A DNA stretch of 64,000 bases from Lytechinus variegatus. Lineage: Eukaryota; Echinodermata; Echinoidea; Temnopleuroida; Toxopneustidae. The stretch lies in contig NC_054756.1 in the NCBI RefSeq assembly GCF_018143015.1, positions 24,531,440 through 24,595,439 on the forward strand, written 5' to 3'. Below, piece by piece: positions 36,301 to 49,080 of the stretch (within the stretch, counting starts at the first letter, position 1; each line of letters starts with the position of its first letter). The notes under the pieces are model-generated. The model did not search any database. It saw only the letters and a list, made by a program, of their open reading frames with translations, and was not told where the DNA came from. Made by a program: the position numbers and the translations under genes.

Positions 36301-39300
36301 CTCGCTTCGCTCGCCCTTTCAGGCTGGTTTCCTTCGCAAACCAGTAGCAGATCCCACCTCATGAGCCATTCAGAGTCTGCATAGCAGACTAGGACAAACT
36401 GTTCTGACATCCCCACCCCCCTTGAATAGCTTGAAATCATGTATTTACACCTGTTAGACAGGTAATTAGATGCTGGTGTTTACACTTACCCATTCTCTTT
36501 TTACGGTTAGCATCTTTCCTTCTATTTGCAAACCAATTGTAAACTTTGCTTGGATTTACTCTGCTGTGTTCAGGAATATCGTTACCTGGATAAAATGAAA
36601 ATAATTCAAAAAAAAAAAAGCTTGACAAAAATAAATATTGTGAGAAACATGATTATGACCGCTAAGGTACCTTGCAATAAAATACAGGCCACTTTTTGTC
36701 ACAGCTTATAGTAGTATTCTTGGAATCTATGCTCTATTTATATATCTAGTGTCTTTGAATTTTTTTTTAAACAACCAAACTTAAAGGGGAAGTTCACCCT
36801 GACAAAAACTTTATTGTAAAAATAGCAGAAAAAATAATAAAAATATTGCCGAAGGTTTGAGAAAAATTCATCAAATAATTAAAAAGTTATTAGAATTTCA
36901 ATTATTTGATTTGTGACGTCATATGCGAGCAGCACTCCTACATAGTGAATGGTAAAAAATCAATGAAATGTCGTTTTCTCAGAAAATTGAAAATGGTTTT
37001 CACTCTACCTTTTGTATATCAATAGACAAATCATTTCACACCCGATCATGAATAGAAAACAAAATTAAGTCATCAGGAACCATGCAAAATTTGAAATTAA
37101 TGCATTTTATATTACATAACACATGGGGCAGCTGCTCGTTTATGACGTCACAAATCCAAAACTTTGAACTCTAATAACTTTCTTACTCTTTAACGGATTT
37201 TCCTCAAACCTTCACCAATATTGTTTATTATTTTTTCTGCTATTTTTGCAACAAAGTTTTCTTCAGGGTGAACTTCCCCTTAAAAGTAGAATAACCCTTT
37301 TATGTCAAAATAAGGCAGAATAATCAGTAAAAATGCCACTTCATAATGTTGGTGCAAGAACGCCCCTAGCAAAATATTTTTGTGCACCGCATCGGTGCAG
37401 AAGCACCCTTACACAATGCACTAATGCGTGCTGCTTAGGCCATTTTTGCATGCATGCGAAGCACGAAAGTGTGGTGTTAAGGGTGTTCTTGCACCGACAG
37501 GACATCTTGGTCTACACCCACTTGCATAATGTCTGTTTGGTTTCAACCGAATAGGTCTAATCACTTTAACTCTCACCTGAGGCTTCTTGCATAGCATTAC
37601 ACGCATCCGACAATCTGATACGTTCCATGTCGTTGGGGTACGGGTTCTTCTTGAAGTACGCCTCCAGGACTTTCAGGCAGTTGTCCTTCCAGACAAACCT
37701 CTCCCTCCGCTTGCCCGCATTCGCAGCGGAGTTGTTGCCCGTGGACTGGGTCGGAGCCTGGTAAGGAGCGTAACGAGGCTGCAGAGGGCGGACTCGATGC
37801 TGGCTGATGTGCGGGGAGGAAGCAGAGTTGTCTTGTTCTGGTGTACTGTTAATGACACCTACAAATGGAAATGAAAGAATGAGAACAAAATTCACATGAA
37901 GTCATATCACTCAATGAAACTTTCCAAAATGAGACAACTAAGTCTTGTGGCATTTGCCTGCACTCTAGCCACATGAAGAACCCCCAATACTAATTCAGTA
38001 CTGATTGAAAGTAACCAATTAGACAACAGCAAAAAGGCAGAGAAACGGTGGCAGCAGTGGGATCGAAAATACTTAAACTTAAAAGGAAAGTTGGATTTCA
38101 TCTTACTTCTTCAATATGGTCTAATGGAGTAAGTTAAGTCAGTTTTAGCCATGAGATATATGATAATTATTGTGTAGGGGACAAACTACCAAATTCCAAC
38201 ATCCAAAAGATATGACCCAGAGCTCAAACCTTGGATTCAGTACTGAATCAGTATTTTAATATTTATGAAACATTCCCCTATACTACTACTACATGTACTA
38301 CTACTAATAATAATAATCTTAATTGAAGTAATAATATAATCATAACAATAGTGACAACTCAAGCTAAAGACAGGAAATAGAAGCTGTGCTTTCAATAATC
38401 CAGCAATGAAGATTACATTGTAACAAATATTACCAAGGACTTCAAGCTCTCTTCTTTTGGCAAGATACCAGCGATACAGGATGGCCTGGGTGCTCCTCCG
38501 CATCACGTAACCGTGGAGAAGGAACTGGGAGATGTAGCTTTGACTGATACCGGTAGAATGGGATATGAGATTCTGGGAGAGACGATTGCGGGTCAGGAAC
38601 TCCTTGATATCTTCTTTCACGTTCATATGACCTTTCCTGCACGAATACAAGTAAAGTCCACATAATTCAACTTTCTGTAATTCACATAATGAATAATGAA
38701 GTAATTTGAAGTAATCTATCAAACTAGACAATGTACTTCCACAGCACTTCTGTAGCATTCAAATCAAAGCTCTCATGAATTAGTTATGTTTCAGAGTCCC
38801 AAAAAATTTGACTTAGGCAAAGTTGCCTGTACCTGTAATTTTGACCTACACAAAAAAATACATAAAAAACTAAACACAACCAAAAGAGAATTAGAGAAGG
38901 TGTAATGTAGGATCAAGTTTCAGAGAGCAGGATATAGTAAAATAATCTTGACAGATGCCTTAAAACTGTATGGGCATTGGGCAGAGGAGATTCAATCCAT
39001 AGACCTCATGGTCAATATTCTATTAAAAAACAGGGGTTTACTTAATCCTACACCAAATTACTGTAGACCACACCTTTACCTGGTGCCCTTTGCCACCTTT
39101 AGAATTCAACAGGAAAAAATCATTTCAATCATGCAGTAAGATGTTCTTTCAAATAATCAAATTTGCTACAAAATGTGAAGAATGTGATAAGAGAATATAA
39201 TAGAATCAAAATGATTTATAATTTTAGATTTTTTTTTATAAATATTGAAGAAGGTGATGAAACTCAGCATTCCATAGAAGTGTGGTCTAAAATCCTTGTT

Positions 39301-40329
39301 TAGTCAGGGATCAATTCTTGGTTTTAAGCTTTTCCATCCCACCGCTGCCACAAGTTCTCTGGTTGTTTTGCTGTTGTTTTTTTGTTTGAATTTAATACCT
39401 CTTGTCCTCTGTTTACCAATTATCCTGAAAACATAAATACAGGCGATTCAAATTTCCCTCACTACAATCTGTTTCCATTACTAATCTTACTCTCCTTGTT
39501 TTTCTCTCTTATTGATTCAGCGGAATAAACGTTCGAAAGATGTAGCAGTATCCATTTTCCATTTGTTTAACCTATAAAAACAACAGTTCAGGCCCTGCTG
39601 ATATAAGTTGCATGAAAATAAAACTAGTATATAGGGAGTAACTGCAGTTGTATCACAGTAAACTTCTTTCATCAAAAACCATAATTTCTATGACAATCAA
39701 AGTACATCTATGGTAAGAAAAAGCCATTGCAATATCTTGGGTTGAGTAACAAGATAACATTGTTTTTTTTCATAAGTTGGTAGCCACTGTATGTGCTACT
39801 AAAATTCTGCAATTTGATTGACCAAGAAAATTCAGTCACAGATTATCAAAAATTTGTAGATGGTATTTGAATGAAGTTCAAGAAATAGGGCTGAGATATA
39901 GGCCTATTCCTACCTAAAGAGAGCTTCCACTTCCTCGTTGGTAACATGGAATTCATCACCACTGCCTCCTCTGACTCCATCAATACCATCCCCGTTCTCC
40001 TGGAATCCATGTCCTGCATTGGAGAGGAGGGTCACCAGGGAGGTCCTGTTCCCAGGAGATGCCGGCTCCTGGCCCAACCCGCTCGTGGTGTCCAATGACG
40101 AGTTCCTGTTCGTCACTGTCAGCTGCTGCGGGGCGTGGTAGCTGCTGATTGGTGGAGAGGCAGCAGAGCTGACGATGGGCTGATCCATTCTGGATGGGAG
40201 GGGTCCCAACTCGGAATCCATCTTCGCCATGGTGTCGCAAGCGTGGATGATTTCATCTTTGGTTAGTCCGGTGCGGACGAGACGTCGCAGGAGTTCTATC
40301 TGCTCGATGGTGTATCGAGGCTCAGACAT
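33337..40329 (-). CDS. HMBOX1: Homeobox-containing protein 1 (HMBOX1/HOT1), spliced
   Basis: Six coding exons in transcript order: 40329-39914, 38636-38434, 37858-37577, 36585-36490, 34104-33994 and 33521-33337. Phases agree and give 430 residues (human 420). The N-terminus EPRYTIEQIELLRRLVRTG matches the family's HNF1-type dimerisation-like start. Exon 2 is the POU-specific-like domain (EDIKEFLTRNRLSQ, TGISQSYISQFLL, YRWYLAKRREL). Exons 3-4 hold the long atypical homeodomain with FVWKDNCLKVLEAYFKKNPY and recognition helix KVYNWFANRRKD. The C-terminus has HQDPAEVATQLVEVNNSI and VKTEAD, a sumoylation-type VKTE. Vertebrate HMBOX1 binds telomeric TTAGGG DNA and can repress transcription. The first coding exon starts 6 bases before ATG with a TTTTTTCCAG acceptor, so a 5' non-coding exon lies upstream. 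Confidence 0.94.
33857..33930. mobile_element. SINE 3'-end fragment
   Basis: ATCATTATTATTTGTACTGC followed by GCTTTTCCCATAAGGCACAAAGCGC resembles the (TTATTA) tail plus GCGCTTT body seen at 48945-49080. It lies in HMBOX1 intron 5. Confidence 0.35.
34380..34990. mobile_element. MITE-like family F, copy 2
   Basis: AAAGGACAAGTCCACCCCAA at the left mirrors GGGGTGGACTTGACCTT at the right. Interior blocks (GATGACATCACTCACTCACT, TCCGATTTTGATCAAATTTT) match 22179-22781. Confidence 0.75.
35940..36188 (+). mobile_element. LINE 3'-end fragment with (TTTCAA)n tail
   Basis: AT-rich 3' UTR-like sequence ends in GATTTCTGAATAAACC followed by repeated ATTTCAATTTCA units, as in the 3' tails of some CR1/RTE-like LINEs. 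No coding part remains. Confidence 0.35.
36195..36425. repeat. Interspersed repeat with duplicated AGTCTGCATAGCAGACTA
   Basis: AGTCTGCATAGCAGACTAGG occurs twice (near 36236 and 36375) around CGCTTCGCTCGCCCTTTCAGG and TTCCTTCGCAAACC. No class assigned. Confidence 0.4.
36783..37283. mobile_element. MITE-like family G (AAAGGGGAAGTTCACCCT), copy 1
   Basis: AAAGGGGAAGTTCACCCTGA at the left mirrors CAGGGTGAACTTCCCCTT at the right. The inner TGACGTCA(T/C) motifs also occur in the copy at 59934-60437, which lies in the opposite orientation. Confidence 0.8.
37352..37497. mobile_element. Small inverted-repeat element
   Basis: GGTGCAAGAACGCCCCT at the left and AAGGGTGTTCTTGCACC at the right are inverted. 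Inner GCATCGGTGCAGAAGC and ATGCATGCGAAGCAC add further symmetry. It lies 80 bases from HMBOX1 exon 3's donor. Confidence 0.5.
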
Positions 40330-40662
40330 TGTTATCTGGAAAAAACGAAATGTAATAAAATGAAATACAAGATCAACAACATTATTCATTATTGGGAAAA
40401 ATCAATAAACAAAGTAACATCAACTTAAATTGGTACATTTATGTATAACAGATGCACATGTGTAGGCCTATAACAGCACTTATTTCTTATTAAAGGGATA
40501 CAGAAACCAAGAATAAAAACTTTACTTCACTTGCAGATAGAGTTCTAAATAAGACAAGTCTTGAACATTTTAATTAGCAGAAACAGTGATGAAAGTGGGT
40601 TGAAATTCAGGAAATAAAAGACCTAATTTAGATCATTTATATAATAATTGCAAAAAAATCAG

Positions 40663-41445
<783 letters not shown>

Positions 41446-43221
41446 GAAAGTCAATTTGTCTTTTTTACAAACTTTGATGAAGTCTGAAGTCAGATTTAAA
41501 AACAAATATCAAAATGATATATTTTTCTTCATACTACACCAGAATGTCATCCATGCCAGCAGATCAAAATAAAATATATAAAGTAAAAGAACCCCCATTC
41601 TACACGTATGATATCAGAAGTAACCCATGCATAAAATATCTATTACCCCCATTACCCTAGCTGATAAAGAGATATGGAACATATATCATATATTCTCCAT
41701 CAATGCAAGTACAAAACAGGAAACTTTGAAATCTGCAATCTAAATTTTTTGTGTGGACCAAACATTACTATACTTTTAACTACAATTTAATATGAATCAT
41801 CACTGGTACAGTTATATCAAAATATATTTTACAAATATTTCCGTTCTTCTTAATATCATCTGTGACTCCAAAACTTTTTTTGCTCATTAGTGGCGCACTG
41901 AAAACATATGCACACACACAGAGCTAGAGTGTGCATGTATGTTCGCTTTGCATTGTGGCATTGTGTATACGGGCGTGCAATATGCATACAAAATGGCACC
42001 CAAAGAAATTCATAAAAAATGATATGATTTCATTGCCATATTGGAAAAGCCACACCCTTAAAATCACATAAAGCGACGGAGAACAAATGTCGATTTCAAG
42101 AAAAAAAAGAAGATCATTGAGAATGTATCGTCATCTAGAAAATGCGTAATCCATTTTTTAGAAATTTACGTATTTTATGCGATCTTGCGTTCAAGATCCG
42201 GCGCACTGTGCTTCAATTTCTGCAACTAGCTTGTAGAAATCGCTCTTGCACACAAGCGAAGCGCGGAGCCTGCGCTCATGTACAATACAGTATAGTTGAC
42301 CCGATACGTTACTACTGCGTCGAGCTAGTTGAACAAAGAGGTTAGCGAAAATGGTCTGACAAAACCTTCCTTTACTCACGACAAGACGTTTAAAATCCTG
42401 AAGAAAATATCCCTGAACTTCCTCAGCCTTGTAACATCGTTAATATTTCTACTGGCAAGACGCAAACTGGTCCAAAAGAATTATTTTCCTGGGTTAAACG
42501 TCTCGAGTCCCCCTTGATTGTCGAAGATGGTAACTCGTTTACGCGTTTACCAGCCAGCCAACCAGCGGTTTGTAAACATGGATTATGTTAATGACGGCTT
42601 AGCTAAACGCCGGGCGCTACTCTGTCAAAGGTTATTCGGGCATTCCCCCAAAAAGCGGCTGCTACGGATGTTTTGCAGGCGTTTAAAACCACATTTTCAT
42701 GGGGCTAGTCTAACGTTTTGATTCGAAATTGTTGAGGTAAAGCTTCAGGAGGCCAACTTAAATACTTTAAGTCGAAATCTTCGATAAAATATATTTTCAG
42801 TTACCAATTCGATCTGTATTTCACCCTGTTTTTGTTTGTATGTTTGTTTCATCGATCATCAATATTTTGCTATATTTTCCTTTGTTGTTTTTTTATGTTC
42901 TTATATCAATTTCATCAAGGGGTCCCTTCACAAGCTCTGCTTCCATATGGGGTCCCATTAACCTTTCATATATGTTATATTTTTGCCAACCTTTGTACTA
43001 TATATATATATATTCACTTGATTGGTTTGAATAAACTTATATAGAGTAATAAGAACAAATTAAAGCGACTTAAATTGCATAATAATAAAGTCACAGTCAT
43101 TTGCAGCGGATGGTATAACATCTATAATAATCATGAAGATGATCGATGATCATGATGATCATGATAATACTAATAATTAATGATCAACAATAATAATTGT
43201 ATTAGCAGTGGTATAGTAGTA

Positions 43222-43249
43222 TGCAGTAGTAGTAGTAGTAGTAGTAGTA

Positions 43250-43290
<41 letters not shown>
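43222..43290. repeat. (AGT)n microsatellite
   Basis: About 70 bp of AGT repeats with one TAT interruption. Confidence 0.85.
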
Positions 43291-43295
<5 letters not shown>

Positions 43296-43435
43296 AGTAT
43301 ATAGTATGTAATTAGTGGTATTAACAATATAAAACCAATGATGTATAGAGAGGGGAGGGAGAAGGAGAGCCGCGAATAATCATTGTTTTATATTGTTAAA
43401 TTTACATTCATTATATCAATAGGCCTACCATCGAC

Positions 43436-43775
43436 ATAGATAGATAGGCAGATCGATACTGAGGTAGATAGATAGATAGATAGATATAGATAGATAGATA
43501 GATAGGATAGGATAGATAGGATAGGATAGATAGACAGGATAGGATAGATAGATAGATAGATAGGATAGATAGATAGATATAGAGATAGATAGATAAATAG
43601 ATAGATAGATAGAGATATATAGATAGATAGATAGATAGATAGATATAGATAGATATAGATAGATAGATAGATGAGATAGATAGATAGATAGGATAGATAG
43701 ATAGATAGATAGATAGATAGGATAGATAGGATAGATAGATAGGATAGATAGATAGATAGAGATAGATAGATTATT
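43436..43775. repeat. (GATA)n microsatellite
   Basis: About 340 bp of GATA repeats with GGATAG and GACAG variants. Confidence 0.92.
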
Positions 43776-44321
43776 TATTCATTTTCATCTCAATCAACGT
43801 TATATGATATTTCGTGAGAAAAACCTTTTGAGAAAAGCCTCCCGCGCGGCGCTCCCGGCCGGTCGACCCGCGCTTGCAATTATTACATGTATTTGGTATA
43901 ACATACAGTGGTGCATGCAGTGGTCATCTGTCACCTCATCGGAACTGAAAGAAAGGACTAAATTTTTCACATTTTCAAAGAGACTCCTGTAAAATAATAT
44001 TTTGAGAACTCAAGCTATTGATTTGACTTCGCAAGTACCGAGATTGACTGAAAATGTCGTAAGGAAGGAACTATGTAATCTTTCTCACATTTTTTTGTGG
44101 ACACCAGAGGCAGAGGTGGAGATTTGAGAACGAAAAATTTCGTGTACCGCCTGCCGACACTGTGGGCCTGGACTTTTTACGTTATCCGCTGGTTTTATTG
44201 TTGACGCGACGGCCGGCGGCGGCTAACGAAAATGTGTACGAATGATCGATGCAGGCTTTTGTTTTTTGGGCGAAATATTTATTGTGACTTGTGAAGATCT
44301 ACCGTATGTGACAAAGTTAAG

Positions 44322-46415
44322 ATGGCAGAGTCAGAAGGGCATGGCGCATTAACTCTGTGGGATCTTCGAAGCTATACAGATGATCATGATCTGCCTTCTC
44401 CAGATCCAGCTCCATCTGCTACCACAAGCCCTGCAAAGCCAAAGAAGGCTGCATCTTCAGTTCTACTTCGACGCCTACTTGCTGGAGAAGAATATCATCA
44501 TGATAATTTTCGTAGTCGTACTGCAAATCACTTGTGGAATGATGGTCCTGGGGTCGAATCTGTACACAAACGGGCAAACGTAAAGGTTGAGTGTCTGGAT
44601 GATGTCGATGAACAGTATTCTGAAGATGAAACAATTGAATTTAAATTTGAAACAAAGCCTAATGTTAATCTTGCCAGTGGCAGTAATGAACATAGTCATA
44701 GGAAACTTGATAATGATATTGATAGACACTCGGGTGCATTGGAGACCAGGTTCCAGGACTGCCAGTCTTTTGATGAAGTTGATAGTCAGATTGATGAAGA
44801 TGGATGGTTTTTGGATGAAGGAGAAGATGAAAATGAACCCAAAAATAATACTCAGTGTGGCCCAGATTGCACAACTCCAACAGATGGTCATGATTCATTT
44901 GGTGCGAGTAAACAGCTGATGGCTTTAGCCTTGTCTGTTAATACCAGGAATGTTTTCAAAAGGAAGAATATCAATGTTAAAAGTATTCAATCAGGAAGTG
45001 CCAACATCGAAGAGCAGTCTCGTTATATTACCAACAAGAAGACGAGACTTGTTCTTGATGAAATCGCTGCTTCTGGCTCGGATATACCAGCACCAGGTTC
45101 TAACGTTCGAGTTACAAATGCCCCTGAATCTAGATTTTCAGACAAATCAGGTTTAAGTGGTAGAAATGCAACGAGTGATCCCAAGGTTTCTAAAAACAGC
45201 AGCATCGGTCATGTTGGGAGTCTGTCTCTTCCTGCACCTGCTCAGAGTCAGGAGCGGGATAGCATTTGTTCGCAGAGTGAGGGGGGAAGAAACATTGCAA
45301 TGACTTCAAATTCCAACACGAACTTACCTGATGTTGTACCTAATCAATCACAACGTAAGCTGAAATCGATTCTGGACCAAGCTGTAAACAGGGCTAAAAC
45401 AGTTCGTGAATCCCTTCTTGCACTAAAAGCTCATTGTCAAGATAATAGTATGGCTCAAAACCCTAATAGTGGAAAGAAAGAAGAGATCAAGAAGAAGCCA
45501 CGCCCCTCAGAACGAGCACGAATACTTCAAAGACGTGTGCCGCCCAAGCCAATGCCACCAGCCGATGCTCTGACCGTCGTGGCATTAATACCTGTCACAA
45601 ATTTACCGTCGCAAGGATCAAATCCAACTGTTCGAACAGATACCCCAACTGTTGCCCCAACTCAACCAACAACGGAAAACAAAGATGTGGTGGATGAAAA
45701 GAGCAAAAAAGAGCAATCTACAGTGGGTAAAAGCCACATGGTGTTGAGATCGCGTGATAAAAATAAACTGAAAAAGCAGAATCAGACTGAACTGAATGAG
45801 CTTTCTTCACAAGGTGATGATGAAACTCAACAGCATTGCAAAAGCATACAGGGTGTTCAAAATAAAACGCAGGATCCTAACAGCAGCTCTCTTGTCACAA
45901 TTCCAAATCCACTCTATCCAGTATTCCGACGCATTGCCCCAAAGCCTAAAGATTACCGTCCTGAACGATCTCCCCCTAAGAAGAAGGTTCGCCGTAGAAG
46001 ATCTAAAAGACCTTTACATGTATTACCAAAGACCCCCCAGCTTGTTGTGCCTCTGTTTGAGCTAGTCCCCGAACGGCCAGCCACTTCAATATCTGGAAAC
46101 CTTCCCAAAGTCAAGTCTAATGCGGAGGGGTCGTCCAAACCAAAGCCGCCTTCTGCTCGTAGGAAGCAGGACCCGCTCTCTGCGCAGACAAAAGGCGAGA
46201 AGTGGAGGCAGGAAGAGAGCGAGGTACTTATTCAGGAATCTGATTCGGATCATGAAGAGGAACAAGACCCTGATTTGGATCCAGAAGAGGAACAGGATCA
46301 AAGATTGATTAGTTTAATATCGGATGATGAAGGTGATGGATGGGAAGTTGTGAAGATGGAGGTTAACTCCGATGAGGAAAGAAACCAGGAAGATCAGGGT
46401 GAATTCTTTTGGTAA
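44322..46415 (+). CDS. Uncharacterised 697-residue nuclear-like protein, one exon
   Basis: I do not recognise this gene. A single open frame of 697 codons starts at an ATG in a good context (AAGATGG). Visible parts: an N-terminal segment with an LxxLL-type motif (SSVLLRRLLAGEE, about 45-57), followed by NFRSRTANHLWND; a long Ser/Asn/Asp-rich disordered middle; SILDQAVNRAKTVRESLLAL (about 347-366), a possible helix; basic Pro-rich PSERARILQRRVPPKP; a strong nuclear localisation signal PPKKKVRRRRSKR (about 550-562); and an acidic tail with RLISLISDDEGDGW, which resembles a SUMO-interacting motif. The length, codon-like composition and motif mix argue for a real gene rather than chance. It is divergent from HMBOX1. 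Role unknown; a nuclear adaptor or coregulator is only a guess. Confidence 0.8.
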   Translation: MAESEGHGALTLWDLRSYTDDHDLPSPDPAPSATTSPAKPKKAASSVLLRRLLAGEEYHHDNFRSRTANHLWNDGPGVESVHKRANVKVECLDDVDEQYSEDETIEFKFETKPNVNLASGSNEHSHRKLDNDIDRHSGALETRFQDCQSFDEVDSQIDEDGWFLDEGEDENEPKNNTQCGPDCTTPTDGHDSFGASKQLMALALSVNTRNVFKRKNINVKSIQSGSANIEEQSRYITNKKTRLVLDEIAASGSDIPAPGSNVRVTNAPESRFSDKSGLSGRNATSDPKVSKNSSIGHVGSLSLPAPAQSQERDSICSQSEGGRNIAMTSNSNTNLPDVVPNQSQRKLKSILDQAVNRAKTVRESLLALKAHCQDNSMAQNPNSGKKEEIKKKPRPSERARILQRRVPPKPMPPADALTVVALIPVTNLPSQGSNPTVRTDTPTVAPTQPTTENKDVVDEKSKKEQSTVGKSHMVLRSRDKNKLKKQNQTELNELSSQGDDETQQHCKSIQGVQNKTQDPNSSSLVTIPNPLYPVFRRIAPKPKDYRPERSPPKKKVRRRRSKRPLHVLPKTPQLVVPLFELVPERPATSISGNLPKVKSNAEGSSKPKPPSARRKQDPLSAQTKGEKWRQEESEVLIQESDSDHEEEQDPDLDPEEEQDQRLISLISDDEGDGWEVVKMEVNSDEERNQEDQGEFFW

Positions 46416-47590
46416 ATCAGGACATGCATGCATGCATGAATCATTAGTTTACATTTACTTGGTCTACACTTCAAGCAGTTGATCTACATGTACTTCTAAA
46501 GCTCAGATACATGTAGTTTAATACCATATGGGCTGAACCTGTTTCCTGAATTTTCTATCATGGCGATACTGTATTCTATAGTTACATTGTAGTTCATTCA
46601 TTTCTTTTTGTTTAAAGCTGTTTCATTGTAATATGTACATTATGATAATTGCCTTCCTTTAAATTCAGGTTTTGTTTGAATTGATTACTCATATTTACAA
46701 TCAATGTCAATATATTTATTGATTTCATAATTTTTATAGTATTTTTTAAGATACAGTATGAAGGTTATATATTTTGTGGAAAATCTATGGAATATATCAT
46801 TCCTCTGTCCAGATATGTTCGATCTCAATCTTTACATGTTCGGTGTGTTTTATTTATCAAAATTCCAAAATGAGATTAATAGTATTAGAAATTGTGAAAA
46901 TTATTAAATCAATAGATCTGGGCTGTGCTGCATCCACATCCTGTACAAAACATCAACTTCAGTGGTATAAGTAAATCAAAATGAACAATTAATAGTAGGT
47001 TTGCAGACTGTAGCTGTTGGGGGAATTTGCTCTGTCAGCTCTTTGCTCTTACGGAGAATATTGAAAACGCCCGTCAATGGACAGCTGGAAGGTCTTTGCC
47101 AAAAAATGAGAAACTTTATCAGCAGTTTTGTGATAATTTTCAGAGCTGATGAAAAATTGCAGATATGTTGTTTGTCCTAGACTCCTAGTGAGTCAAGTAG
47201 GATGGGGGATTGGGTGTCCAGGCACGTAACAAAAATGAAGCCTTCTTTTTTTGTCTTTGGATTTTAAAAAAATGTGCATTGATTAGTGCTAATCATCGAT
47301 ATTTGTTCTCTATAATATTGTCTAACATTTTGTGTTAAAACATTTAAGAGATTTGAATTGTGAACTTTTTCAATTGGCTGTTTAAAATCTACTGTCCGGA
47401 TACACAACCTGTCCGGACACCCAACAACTGAGTATACACATGTTTCGATTCCCCAATTTTTGACAAAGACTTCTTGGTTGTTCCTTGTGAAGGGCAATAC
47501 ATTTTATTCCTTCTAGAATCCTATGTTCATCATTATTGCGGAAAGGAAACTCTCTAGTGATTTTTTTATATACCGGCACACGTAACTGGA
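46416..47590. other. 3' UTR or intergenic after the 44322 gene
   Basis: AT-rich, no gene. A repeat shared with 24566-24690 lies at 47075-47190. The 3' end of the upstream gene's transcript could not be placed; ATTAAA occurs near 46903. Confidence 0.45.
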
Positions 47591-47639
47591 CCTTGTATAT
47601 ATCAAAACACAAGGAAGCCGGGGTAATAATATCAATAAT

Positions 47640-47930
47640 AACGAGCCTCGGAATAGAATATTTCTAGATACATGTACATGTAGGTGGCGCTATATGAATG
47701 CCTATTCGTATTATTATTATTGTGGAACTTGAAGTGTCATGTAAGTGGTGTAGAGGTTTTAGCTTTCACCTTGTAATCAGAAGGTCATGTGTTCAAATCC
47801 CAAGTCATAGTATCCTCTGACAATATGCATCAATCCACTCTTTGCCTCTCTCCACCCAGGTGTTTAATGCGTACCTATAATAGTGTGAATGCAAATGCCT
47901 TACATGTCTAGTATTATAAAAGTGATATGA
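47640..47930 (+). mobile_element. Decayed tRNA-derived SINE and SINE 3' tail
   Basis: GGTGGCGCTATATGAATGCC followed by TATTATTATTATTG (47683-47722) is a SINE 3' end. Then AGTGGTGTAGAGGTTTTAGC and GTGTTCAAATCCCAAG (47747-47805) match the A and B boxes of the better copy at 56874, followed by its CCACTCTTTGCCTCTC and CACCCAGGTG body. Confidence 0.6.
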
Positions 47931-48128
47931 GAAACTTGCTAGAATACCCCCCAAGGCGGGGAGATATTGTGTACTATACTGTATACGGTATGTACACGTA
48001 TCTTTATTTGATGTATTGAATACGATATAAAAAAGTGAAAAATATGAACATCATACATGATTGTATTTTCCATAACAAAACAATTTCAGATGGTTGCAGG
48101 GGTTGCCACTATAAGCATGGCTTGACAG

Positions 48129-48249
48129 CAGTCGCGGATCCAGGGGGGGGCACAGGGGGATTTTTTTTTGGGGGGGGGGCTTATCAAAATTTTCCTCTGA
48201 AAAATTTGCCCCCCCCCCCCAAGTTTGGAAAATCCTGGATCCGCCCCTG
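48129..48249. mobile_element. hAT-type MITE with perfect 8-bp target duplication
   Basis: The element starts CAGTCGCGGATCCAGG and ends CCTGGATCCGCCCCTG, with G/C runs inside. The 8-bp direct repeat CTTGACAG flanks it exactly (48121-48128 and 48250-48257). An 8-bp duplication and CAG...CTG ends fit hAT elements. Confidence 0.75.
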
Positions 48250-48944
48250 CTTGACAGTGTGGCAACTATCTCATCGCACAAGATCATGTTCTACATGTAC
48301 TACTACATTGGTAATGTCAAGGATAATTTTATAAACAACTTCATGAAACCACCATCCTAATCTTCTGCATTTTTTTTTCCTTGAAAGGTGCTAGTGCTAC
48401 TGTTTGCCATAGCAAGTATTCAATATTTTCTATAAATTGTATCTTTTCGATGTTTTGTGAGTGTGATGAATATGTCTAGTCAATTTTGTTCAGTTCTTTT
48501 TTTTTACTGAATTTCTGTTAGACTCAGAATGTTTATCATGAAAATAGACTAGTAAATTTAGAATTGAAATCATGTAAACATAAATGGAAATTATTTTATT
48601 TGTATTGTCTTGCCTAGTTAAATACCAATGTAAATACTTCTAACTCAGATTTATTTTACAATTACATGTAGGTACACCATATTACCACATACAATGTGTT
48701 ACATCGATCTGTGTATTTTTTAAGTTATTTATATTATTCTTTTTATGTCAAAGGAATAACTCAAAAGTAGGGAAACCTCAAGATTTTTTCAAATAGAATC
48801 TCATATAAACCACTTCATCAAGTTGTCTGATATTTTTTCCAGATGCTGATGAAAATAAAGCATGACATTTGGTGTAAACATGAATAACTTTTTATTGATA
48901 ATCAAATAATTTTTTTTTTTTAAGTACTGGTACATGTAAGTGCT

Positions 48945-49080
48945 CCTACATGTAATAATAATAATAATTGGCATTTATATAGCGCTTTATCAATCTACGA
49001 CTGTTCAAAGCGCTTTACAATTATTATTACCCGCTCACTGGATTCATGGCATTCCAAGCAGCCTGTAATAGGCCCCGTTG
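48945..49080 (-). mobile_element. SINE-like 3' fragment (GCGCTTT)
   Basis: AATAATAATAATTGGCATTT followed by ATATAGCGCTTTATCAATCT and AAAGCGCTTTACAATTATTA is a familiar interspersed repeat layout. It has no tRNA-like promoter here. Confidence 0.45.

Larger units (their letters stand above)
41500..44321. other. Intergenic or 5'-flank between HMBOX1 and the 44322 gene
   Basis: The two genes are divergent, so this stretch should hold both promoters and the HMBOX1 5' non-coding exon(s). CG-richer patches occur at 42170-42270 and 43835-43875, and GCGACGGCCGGCGGCGGC near 44205 suggests the start of the plus-strand transcript. AGT (43222-43290) and GATA (43436-43775) microsatellites lie inside. No TATA box could be assigned with confidence. 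Confidence 0.5.

Noticed and set aside
44475-44891. 138-residue antisense frame within the 44322 gene
   Set aside because: It is a shadow of the 697-codon sense frame, with no motif or splice support.
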